In this document: in pieces, positions 1-8,688 of the stretch
How positions within the stretch are numbered: the stretch's first letter is position 1
Layout: each line of letters begins with the position of its first letter
From: Persicaria tinctoria
Lineage: Eukaryota > Streptophyta > Magnoliopsida > Caryophyllales > Polygonaceae
Assembly (NCBI GenBank): GCA_037127255.1
Contig: JBANSL010000005.1
Location: 76,761,160 to 76,825,159 of the forward strand
Length of the DNA stretch: 64,000 nucleotides
Reading direction: 5' to 3'
Position numbers and translations under genes: made by a program
The notes under the pieces: generated by a model
Told to the model about the DNA's origin: nothing
Seen by the model: the letters and a program-made list of their open reading frames with translations, nothing else
The model's database searches: none

Positions 1-1
1 G

Positions 2-351
2 ATGAATTATTCCTTGTAATACATTGCCTAACCCCTGCTTAATCTTGGTCTCTTTCCGCAACTTATTCAACAACGGTAGTTAGAACCCGCAATATTGAAG
101 GGGCTTCCGCTTTGCACCAATCTCTGTGTTCTTTCGCTTCCGCTTTGCATGTTTGTTATTCGATCTCCATTTCTGTGCTAGGGTTTAGGATCAAAATCGG
201 TTTTACAATTAGGCTAAGCCCGCTTTACGAGTTAGATGTCTTGTTCAAGCCCCTTCAGTATTGCGGGTTCTAACTACCGTTGTTGAATAAGTTGCGGAAA
301 GAGACCAAGATTAAGCAGGGGTTAGGCAATGTATTACAAGGAATAATTCAT
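2..351. repeat. Long near-perfect inverted repeat (hairpin)
   Basis: Bases 2-107 are the reverse complement of about 246-351, with one mismatch seen by eye. The arms are about 105 bp and enclose a loop of about 138 bp. The loop is not AT-rich and looks like ordinary gene-proximal sequence. The left arm touches the window edge, so a longer repeat cannot be excluded. It could be a foldback transposon, or an inverted duplication that yields a double-stranded transcript. Confidence 0.85.
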
Positions 352-353
352 TC

Positions 354-1024
354 GTCTCAAAATACAAGTTGTTTGACTTTTTAATGGGGTTTTTAAGGAG
401 CAAAAAAATATATAAAATATTGACTTTTTTTTATTAACTTTTTAAAATAATATTATACTCCCTTCTTTAATTAAAACATATCGTTTTAGGCATTTGCACA
501 TTGTTAAGAAAACAAATAAAAACAAACAAAAATACACTTATACTCCTAATTATTGGCTTCAAATTCTATGTCCTTCAATATTCCCCCCCCCCCTCCTATC
601 CCCCAACCCCTCCCCCTCACAAACCCAACTTAAAAGAAAAATAAAAAATAAACTAAATTACGAAAAATAAAAAATAAACTAAATTAAGAATAAGATTAAA
701 AGAATAAAAAAAAAAGGAATTTATGTGAGAGGGGAAGGGGGATGGGATCGGGGACAGAGAATTTACACCCCTAATTATTACTTTACCTTTTCACTTTGTT
801 GAAAACTACAACTAACAAATCCATAATCATTACAAGGGTAATTTTGGAAAATGAACACCAAAATACCTAAAACCACATGTTTTTCTTAACAAGATTTTAC
901 TCCTAAAACGACATGTTTTTCTTAATGGAGGGAGTATTTATTAATAATAAGTATAATATTATTTTAAAAAATTAATAAAAAAGTTAATATTTTATATAGT
1001 TTTTAGCTCTTTATATTTTGAGAC
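354..1024. mobile_element. Foldback MITE-like element with long terminal inverted repeats
   Basis: The segment opens with GTCTCAAAATA and closes with its complement. Inverted similarity continues inward for 100 bp or more, through matching AT-rich tracts and a CTCCCT/AGGGAG motif near 456 and 933. The interior is AT-rich with no coding potential, plus a C-rich tract near 583-620. No target duplication was recognised, so the superfamily is open. It abuts the 2-351 hairpin directly and the two may belong to one larger unit. Confidence 0.6.
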
Positions 1025-1566
1025 AAATAGACTATATGATAAAACTAATTGTATTTTTTTGCTTTGATTATATTTTTATTTTAATATAAAAAAGATCAGG
1101 TACTCGTTACGGGTTGATCTTTTGTACTAGTTATGGGCTTAGGAGCTCATAACGAGTCTATATGAGTTCCCAATCTCATACCTGTCGCGAGTATGGACCA
1201 GCTAGGCTTAGTAGCCCGGTTGGGCTTTACTCCTTGCCCCATTGGGTGGGCGAGATGGATCGAGGGATAGGACATGCTAGATAGGCCGAGCCTCATTTTT
1301 ACAGGTTTAGTAGCTCGGTCTTCTTTGCATCTTTACCACCCGCCACCTCTGCTACGTACCATCGTCATCGCCACCATCATAGTTGACACCATTGCTGCCG
1401 CATGTTCCACCTCCTCCTCCATCAGAACCACCATGACCCCATCCCCATCGGAACCCACCTTTGCCGCTAATGCCACCTCCCCCTCCCCCTTTCCCACACT
1501 CGCCCTCCACCATCGCCGCCTCCGCTGTCACAACTTCCGCCTTCGCTTCCGCCACCAGATCTCGCC
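1025..1566. other. No gene seen; GC-rich low-complexity stretch
   Basis: AT-rich DNA to about 1095 gives way to GC-richer sequence. Between about 1330 and 1560 there are skewed CCACC/GCCACC tracts. The short open frames here encode only Ser/Thr/Pro- or Gly-rich strings and look like composition artefacts. No start context, splice structure or known domain supports a gene. Confidence 0.5.
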
Positions 1567-2200
1567 CACTACAAAAGAAGTCGATTTTAGCGAGAAATTT
1601 TTTCCACGTTGAAAATTGATATTTCGTCGCTAAATCTATTTAGCAAGGAAATATGCTTCCTTTTTAAATAGTCGCTGAAACCTCATCACAAAAGAGTCTA
1701 ACGTGGAAAAATGAAATCGCCGCAACAAACATCTTGCAATGAAGTCAATATTTGTCGTTGTAAGTCTCTTTAGCAACTATTAATTTCATCGCAAAAAGTA
1801 ATTATATTTGTCACAAGAAAAGTCAATGGATTCCATAGTAGTCGTAGAAGGTAGATGGCGAGAAACTTTAATTTCTCGCAAAATTGTATATTTCCTCGTT
1901 AATGATGATATCAAATTGGCTCGATATTATTTCGCGACATATATTTTTGTCACAAAAAAATAATAATTTCCTCGGGAAAGATGTTGACATAATCGATAAT
2001 AATTGCTAAATGTATTTAGCAATGATTAAAATCAGCGCTAATATAGTAGTTTCCTTGCGAATATAAGAAAAACAGTTGTTAGTGACAAATAGTTTCGTTG
2101 CCCAAAGCCTATACTTCGTCGCCCAAACATATTTGTGACGAAACATATTTGTGACGAAAAAAGTTCATCACTATACTTCGTTGCCCAAAGCCTATACTTC
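1567..2200 (+). mobile_element. CACTA (En/Spm)-like transposon end with subterminal repeats
   Basis: CACTACAAAAGAAG at 1567 matches the common start of plant CACTA elements. The following 600 bases are filled with short direct and inverted motifs such as TTTCGTCGC, TAGCGA and TTTGTGACGAAA, as expected of subterminal transposase-binding repeats. No matching TTCTTTTGTAGTG end or transposase was found, so this is a remnant or an element whose other end is unrecognisable. Confidence 0.5.
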
Positions 2201-3740
2201 CGTCGTCAAAGTCATCCTATTCGAACTCTCACTCTTTCACCGTCGACTTCTCCGATATCTCACTCTTTCGTCGTTGTTTTCTCTGATGTTGGACAACGCT
2301 TGAATGCTCCACCAGGAGTCGTAGAATGGCTACTAAAACTCCGCAACTTGTTGCAGAGTCATTTTGCCTTCCCGTTATAAGGGCTTGTTTTGGATGGCTA
2401 TATAGTTGTTTCACAATATTTTGTGAGACTTATTCCACAACATGTTGCGAAGATTAGTAGTGTACCCACTAAAAATTAGCAATGTATTTAGCCCTTTTGT
2501 TTATTTGTGAATTGTGATTTAATTTTATTCATACTTTAAGAGTGGATTAATTGATAAATTGGACCCTACTATTCTTTTCCCTCCGTACCTGACTACTGAG
2601 TAGCATACTCAAACGGTCTTGCTATCCATATGGTGATATCCTGCCAAATGCACGATCGTGTCAGATGATACCGACATCCCGAGTCAGTAAATGGCTGTTG
2701 TGAGAGGAACGGAGTGGCTTCAGTACGTGGTTGAGGGGCTGATGTTGGGGCTGTTGACACCTACACCAGGTGTCGGTGGATGGAGAAATTGCTGAATTTT
2801 GTGTCGATAAAAAGATCAGGCGTTTGAGAAAAAAAATCACCGTGCCAATAACATGTCCAACACAAATTTACCATTCTTGTATTCCAACTGTCGAAAATTC
2901 CCATGGCTATTCGAGACAATAATTTTGAAGGACGGAAAGCTCTTAACTTGTAGGGTCTTTCGCACGTGCCCATGTAACAAAAGGTTCTTTACACTTATCT
3001 TTTTGTTTAATGATAAAGTTGAATGCATTGCATCTATCTAGTTTTTTTTTTTTTTAATACTTCTAAGTTCTAACTTAAAATGTACAAGAAGAAAAAACAA
3101 ATCAATAAACAATAGACTCAATAAACTCCGATTTGAACCCCCAACTGCTTTAATTTTATCGGGCATTGATTTAACTATGTTGCTTTCGTCTTTTCATAGT
3201 TGTACTTAGAAAAGAAAGATGCACACTGACGCTATTGTATATATTTCTTTTAATGAAAAACACAAATATATGTAGATGGAATGGACACCAAATATATTTT
3301 GCTACTAGTTTTTGTTGACCGATATAATTGGCATTTCTTTTTAGTCTTGGTGATCGAACAGCTTCTGCAATTAGTCTCTTATATAAGTTTGAAGATTTTG
3401 TTACATTTTTTTGCTGTAATGGTTAATATGTTGAAGGGGGGAAATTATAATGTGTACATGGGCGGAGTCGGAGGGGCCTGGGGTCACGTGCCCCTCTCGT
3501 TTGATGAACTACTTAAGTATATTCTACTCATCGATAGTTTCGTTTTGATATATAGTACGCCCTAATCCGACATCTGGGTACAAAGTTATAAATGTTTAAA
3601 AATTAAAGATATATTAATCACTTAAATTTTATTTTAATAAAATATAATGCTTTTATATATATTTTACTTAAATTATCATTCAGACACTATAATTCATCTC
3701 GAGAGCTTCAAAACGAGAGGTTATAATAATCATTTCGATT
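2201..3740. other. Intergenic DNA without recognisable genes
   Basis: Nothing convincing is coded here. The sequence at 3459-3510 (a GGGCGGAGTCGGAGGGGCC-type start) resembles ends of plant non-autonomous DNA transposons, but no partner end was found. A moderately GC-rich patch at 2580-2770 gives no extended reading frame. Confidence 0.4.
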
Positions 3741-3745
3741 ATTAG

Positions 3746-4457
3746 TGACGAGACCCGAGGACCGGGATCGACCAAGACTCGAGCTTTCGAACACTCTTTT
3801 TGTGGGGCTAATTTTTTGGGTTTATGGAAACTGAAAAAAGGGGATATGTGGAGCAAGATTCACACGCCTCTCACCCTTGAATCCCCTACACTCGATCTCA
3901 ATCCCCTCAGAATCGCACTTCGAGGATCTCGACTCTTTGACACCTTCGCCTCTCACTAGAGTGTCACCCTCGGCCTCTCACCAAAGGGTTCGCTCTTAGC
4001 CTCTCACCAAGAACTCGATCCTTAACCCGGAATCATAGGAAGCTATTTAGTGGCTTAACCTTTAACTCAACTAAACCTGACTTGATTTAAAATGAAGGTT
4101 TTACAAGAAATATATATGATGAAGATAGAAGCCCAAACATCTCTAAGCGATGTGGGAATATTAGAATAGAAAAACTTAACGAAAATTCGTACAGATTTGA
4201 TCTTCTGAAATGAACGTCGAATTCGAGCATCTTCGAGGCTGATTCGGAATGAACGTTCTTCACAGAAGTTGTAGCCACTTAAAATAGATTTCCAACAAGT
4301 GCTCAACGGCTTCGATCAGAATTTATTACAGCCCGAAAGAGCAAAAATACCATGGTGTCGCCATGCTGTTTTCTCAGACAAGAGTTGATATTCGGCTCCA
4401 ATGACAAAGCTTTGTAAGAGAAATGAGTCGAGCTCACTGACCATTAGGATCACATCA
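3746..4457 (-). repeat. 3' LTR of the TR-GAG-like element
   Basis: On the minus strand it starts TGATGTGATCC directly after an AAAGGGAGGAGGA polypurine tract and ends GTCTCGTCA. It aligns with 5207-6334, including the stretch TTGTAGCCACTTAAAATA and the repeated CCTCTCACC motifs. It is about 400 bp shorter than its partner LTR. Confidence 0.8.
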
Positions 4458-5137
4458 TCCTCCTCCCTTTGAAAAGGATTCGTCCTCGAATCCGTGATGG
4501 AAACGAGCGACTTCTTCAAACCTTCTTCTTCTTCCTTGAACGGATCTTGAATCCCATCTTCTTCATGAATGGTGAAAGGCAAGCAAGACGGAATGAATGA
4601 AGTCGAATCTAACCACTTACTTGACATGGAATTCAGAAAGTTAGGCATGTCGTTTGACATTCGTTTCTCCTTCATGGAAAGCGCAATCATTGGAACTTGG
4701 ATGATTTCCTCATCTTTCTTAAGCTCAGGGTTGACCTTGGCAATCTCATTAGGAACATCATTTGAGCCTCCTTTAATCTCAAGTGTCTCGCCCATGGCCG
4801 TAGAGGACGTCGTCTTTGAAGAGGGAGGTGGGGCTGTTGTGGGCTTCGATAGCGTCGACCCCAATGTGTTGAGGATTTTTCGCATTTCTCGTACTTGTTG
4901 CATTGAGTCTTCCGCGAGCTTGCGGATCTCTTGCCAAGGTGGTTCAACCTTCTTCTTACGCCGAGCCTCATCCTCTCGAGCCCTTCTCTTTCGATATCTC
5001 CTTCGAAGATCTTGATCAACTACATCATATGTAGCATCATCCATGTCGCTCCAATGAAGGTACCCATCATCATAGGCTCGAATGGCCCATCGGGTGTACT
5101 CTTCGGACAAAGGCTTGGAGCTCGTCTTCTTGAACAT
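4316..5137 (-). CDS. Gag-like protein fused to pol C-terminal tail (TR-GAG ORF)
   Basis: This ORF encodes 273 residues. The first ~110 are charged and gag-like, with a basic/acidic patch (RRRYRKRRAREDEARRKKK, about residues 46-64) and then a predicted coiled-coil-like stretch. Residues after about 205 include the tail motif DSRTNPFQREEDD. In related gypsy elements the same kind of tail is encoded by the polypurine tract at the end of pol. The last ~40 residues run into the 3' LTR. I infer that an autonomous ancestor lost everything between gag and the end of pol while the frame stayed open. No zinc knuckle is visible. Whether the protein is made is unknown. Confidence 0.6.
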   Translation of the reverse strand: MFKKTSSKPLSEEYTRWAIRAYDDGYLHWSDMDDATYDVVDQDLRRRYRKRRAREDEARRKKKVEPPWQEIRKLAEDSMQQVREMRKILNTLGSTLSKPTTAPPPSSKTTSSTAMGETLEIKGGSNDVPNEIAKVNPELKKDEEIIQVPMIALSMKEKRMSNDMPNFLNSMSSKWLDSTSFIPSCLPFTIHEEDGIQDPFKEEEEGLKKSLVSITDSRTNPFQREEDDVILMVSELDSFLLQSFVIGAEYQLLSEKTAWRHHGIFALSGCNKF

Positions 5138-5192
5138 TTTGCCAAGGAAGAAACAACTCAGTTATCAAAGCTCGATGGACTCGAGTCGATTA

Positions 5193-5204
5193 GCTCTGAT
5201 ACCA
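5193..5204 (-). promoter_or_regulatory. Primer-binding site (initiator Met tRNA)
   Basis: The minus strand reads TGGTATCAGAGC two bases after the 5' LTR end. This is complementary to the 3' end of plant initiator-Met tRNA and fixes the element's orientation. Confidence 0.85.
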
Positions 5205-5206
5205 CT

Positions 5207-6334
5207 TGACATGCTCGGACCCGGGCTCGAGCAAAAAGACCGGCAACGAGAGTTCCGAGAGGTCGGGAAGTTGTGGGCAGATTCTGGAACAACAGATGAG
5301 TCTTCAAAGATGTCCGATTTCCCGTCGATTGGCTCGGCTTCTGGGGTCGTTCAATCGGATGTCAGACGAAGCGGGAAATCGCATTTTACCGAGACGTCGC
5401 TTGTGCAGAGGCGAGTCCAAACGGGGCTTGTTTGAGAGGGATTGAAGGGCTGCTTTGTGGTGACATTTTGGGGTGAATGGAGGGTGATGATGGGGCTGTG
5501 GAAGGCCTTAGAATGATGGTAAAGTAGGGGATGGGGGTTGAGGGATATGTGATGCAAGATCGCTCTCGGCCTCGCACTCCGAGCTCTCTCCAACACTCGA
5601 TCTTCCGCACTCTCGGCCTCACACTCTGAGTGTTTCTGACCCTTTGATTCCGTCGTATCTCACTAGGGAATCGCTCTTAGCATCTCACCAAGAGGTTTTA
5701 TCCGGCATCTTACCAAGATAGATTTTGTTTCTTAACCCGAAACGAAGGAAGCACAACGCTTAGATTTTTCTCCCATTCAACTTCTCTCCAAAAAGGTTCT
5801 TACATCCGTTTATATAGGAAAAATATTGAATCTATGAAAAATAAAATAAATTAAAATAAATTGATAAACTAATGACGGATAATACGAAAGGGTTTCCGAG
5901 ATTTATGACGGAGAGATAGACAACCATAATGAGGGAAAACGAATGGTCTTGGTTGCCATCAAAGAGATGGAAAGTCGGAAATCCCTAAAGCCCCGTCATT
6001 TAATCTGACCTTATTGCATTCATTCCGTCTTTATTTATTGCATTTCCGATGAGCTGCTAGAATTTCGAACTGCTGCAAAGATCCCCTATTTCGGCTATCC
6101 TCCAAGCTGAATTGACGATTGAATCCTTCAATAAACTTGTAGGCTTGTAGCCACTTAAAATATCTTTCCAACAAGTTCTCATCGGCTTCAATCGAAAATT
6201 TATAGATCCAGAACAAGCCAAAATACCGAGATGTCGCCAAATAGTTTTCAGAAATGAAAGTTGATGTTCAGCTCCAAAGACAAAACCTTTGTAGGAAACA
6301 ACAGACGAGCTCATGGCCAACTACGGTCACATCA
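5207..6334 (-). repeat. 5' LTR of the TR-GAG-like element
   Basis: On the minus strand it begins TGATGTGACCG and ends CGAGCATGTCA, next to the primer site. It is related to 3746-4457 along most of its length. Additional sequence at about 5240-5530 is absent from or strongly diverged in the other LTR. Confidence 0.8.
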
Positions 6335-6619
6335 ATTAGATAAGAACTTACGCAAGTTTAAAATTTTTATATTTTAATTGTTATACATTATTATATGTTA
6401 AGAGTGTTACAAGTTACATACTCCGTATTGACTAGGGTTGATATTCGACCTAAACGAGTATGATATTGGTTGATCATATGTGGCTCGTTTAGAAACCAGT
6501 CAAGCCTATATTTGGACGTACTTGAGCTTATACTCAGCTTGTTTAGTAAATGAATGAGCTCGAGTTGATCTTTTTTCAAGTATTATGCAACCATACTTGC
6601 TCATGACAATGGTTTCAAG

Positions 6620-7254
6620 GATGTGATCATATTACCATATGAGCCCGAGTCACACGAAATCTCATTTGAGAAAACAACTTGGAAATACATCATTATTTTG
6701 GATCCACTAGACTGTATAAAATTCCGATTGAAGCCTATGAGCACTTGTTCGAAAGCTACTTTAAGTGGATACAACTTTCGTGGAGAACACTTTTGCCAAA
6801 TAAACCTTAAATATGACCGAAAACGTTGTTCTTTACAACAGTATGAAATCTGACAGCTTGTTGGAAATGCGTTTATTGAAGACGAAACGTATTCAATGAA
6901 TCCGCATAAATTGATGCAAAGAAGATGCATATTTAATATGTATTGATTTGATTGTCTTGAAGATTGCAAACTCTTCGCCTTTCCGACCCTTGGTTTCCCA
7001 CCTCATTTTCCATCATTTCGATGGACCTTTCATATTATCCGCTCAATAAGGGTTTTAGCTAGCCTTTGACCTTTCGTTTAATATTATTTTTCCTATATAA
7101 AGAGTTTGTATGCTCACTTAGAAATCCGGTTTCAGATTAATGAAAAGTGTGTTTCCTTTGAATCGAGGTGATTCTAAATTGTTGTTGGTGAGATGCTTTC
7201 AACGTCCTCTGGGTTGGCTGCCCCGCGGCCTCTGCAGAAATGCCGAATATGTTG
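6620..7254 (+). mobile_element. Solo LTR related to the TR-GAG-like family
   Basis: The sequence from ATGTGATCATATTACC at about 6621 matches the LTR start of the neighbouring element, and more closely the inverted copy at 20246-20777. Shared blocks include the 'cacttgttcgaaagctactttaagtgg' region, a TATATAAAGAG box near 7094 and AAAGTGTGTTTCCTTT near 7144. No primer site or internal region follows. The right end near 7250 is approximate. Confidence 0.6.
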
Positions 7255-8191
7255 AATGAACTTTTTATCTCTTTAATTAGATTTTTATCATGTGAAATTT
7301 TACCTCCTTTATAAAAGGGGAAGCCTCTCCATTTGGGAAAGTAAGATAGAGAAACAAAGTGTGAGAAAGGGAGAAAAAGAGAGAGTCGGAGAAATTCGTA
7401 TCCAATTGTTCAGCCTATTTTGAAGTTCCCCGATCGACGGCCAAACGACCTCCGATTGAGACGATTTTCAGGTATGTTGTTCACCTCATTATATGCTTCA
7501 TTTTGCACGGTTGGATTGGCTTTTTGAGTCTTCAATCTCATATCCCCTTTGCTAGTGTCTTATCTTGATTTATGTTGATTTCCACCAATTGAGTGATGAA
7601 AATTGGAGATTTGGCCAAGCTTGTTGATACTTGATGATATTGTATGCATCTAGCTTTGTCTAGGGAAGATTGTACCCACCTGTTATTGTTGATAATGAAA
7701 GTCTCTAGCTCCTGTGGGTTTTCCCCGTTTTGGGGTTTTCCACGTAAATCTGGCGTTCTTTGTGCTTGGTTATTTTATCTTCTGTTTGTGTCTGATTGTT
7801 GGTTTGGGTTGCTTCAGTTTGACTCTCTGGTTTACCGTTCTTGTCCATCCCGATTCGTATATGTTAAAGGGGTTTGTCCGACGTCCCCTTCTTCCGGCAC
7901 AACAATGCACCATTTTCATAAAATTAATGCGGTGGGTGATAAAGTTATCAAGCTAACTACTCCATTATTTTAACTTTGGCTCCGATCCGTCTGTCAGGTC
8001 TCCTCCCGAACTCTTAACTTTAGTCGGTAAGGAAACTAAGGATGCTATTGGTGGATCAGTGAATACTAGAATCTGATATCACCCAGATTATTGCTATGTA
8101 TAGAAAAAATAGGCGAGATGACATATTGCTATGCTTTATCATATTGTATATACTTAGCTGAAAACAAATGATATATGTAGCTTACAAATGG
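7255..8191 (+). other. LTR and leader remnants, no intact gene
   Basis: A TTTATAAAAGGGG box at about 7309 is followed by a purine-rich leader and ACGGCCAAACGACCTCCGATTG-like sequence, an arrangement typical of LTR U3-R-U5 regions. At about 7700-7760 the phrase GGGTTTTCC...GGTTTTCCACGTAAA resembles many copia LTRs. The overlapping open frames at 7644-7973 show no known domain. I read the stretch as decayed retrotransposon DNA. Confidence 0.45.
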
Positions 8192-8196
8192 ACTGT

Positions 8197-8329
8197 GATT
8201 ACATAGGTCTTAATATTGTATAGTGGGCTAAAAGCCCATTAAGGCCCAATACCTTTGTAACCTATATATATGTTATATCAATGAATGGAAACCCTAAGGA
8301 GGACTTTACATCAATTCTACAATTCTACA
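8197..8329 (+). repeat. 5' LTR of the 8.2-kb copia element
   Basis: It starts TGATTACATAGG and ends TTCTACA immediately before the primer site. It carries a TATATATATGTTATATC box at about 8265. It matches 12205-12336 apart from a few substitutions, a 4-bp difference at the start and a 5- to 6-bp difference near GGAAACCC. Confidence 0.92.
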
Positions 8330-8341
8330 TGGTATCAGAGC
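8330..8341 (+). promoter_or_regulatory. Primer-binding site (initiator Met tRNA)
   Basis: TGGTATCAGAGC directly follows the 5' LTR, with no spacer. This is the standard copia minus-strand priming site. Confidence 0.92.
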
Positions 8342-8580
8342 AGAAAAGCCAAACGGCCCGACTCTCGATCTTGGGCTAGCTAAAAAGAGAATGAGATGCT
8401 AGACCCGATGTCCAAGTGTCAACTAGAGGCGAAAGACGACCCTAGTTGCACTTGCGGGGGCGTGTTGAGAATGTGAAGAGACAAAAGAGTCCCACATTAA
8501 TTATACAAACAAAGAAGCCATAGTATATAACCTAGTGGATTACTCCTCCTATTGCCAATTGGTTTTAGGATGGAACCCCG
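8342..8580 (+). repeat. Leader containing a foreign miniature-LTR fragment
   Basis: About 120 bp after the primer site comes GCGGGGGCG, then TGTTGAGAATGTGAAGAG at 8464. The same layout (primer site, about 100 bp, GGAGGCG, TGTTGAGAGATG) occurs on the minus strand at 15024-14912. The sequence after 8464 aligns with the LTRs at 14912 and 19612, including TTGCCAATTGGTTTTAGGATGGAAC. The leader therefore seems to contain the 3' half of a TRIM-like element in the place where gag should be. Confidence 0.6.
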
Positions 8581-8688
8581 CCCCACCTCCTCTTCTCGTC
8601 GTCGGCGTCGTCTCCTCGCCGCCTCTCTCTCTCTCTTTCCCCTCCTCACCGGCCTACTGTTTACATCAAAAAAAAAAAATCTCTTACC

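Larger units (their letters stand above)
3746..6334 (-). mobile_element. Non-autonomous Ty3/gypsy-like LTR retrotransposon with a gag-like ORF (TR-GAG type)
   Basis: The element is bounded by the 5-bp duplication ATTAG (3741-3745 and 6335-6339). On the minus strand the order is 5' LTR (6334-5207), a TGGTATCAGAGC primer site (5204-5193), one ORF, a purine-rich tract (about 4470-4458) and 3' LTR (4457-3746). The internal part is only about 750 bp, with no protease, reverse transcriptase or integrase, so mobility would depend on another element. This matches the layout described for TR-GAG elements. The LTRs differ in length (712 and 1,128 bp) and are clearly diverged, so the insertion is not recent. 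Confidence 0.8.

Noticed and set aside
1274..1612. 112-codon ORF near the CACTA end
   Set aside because: Composition is a CCACC-rich low-complexity tract, with no conserved motif, and the frame runs across the CACTA terminus at 1567.
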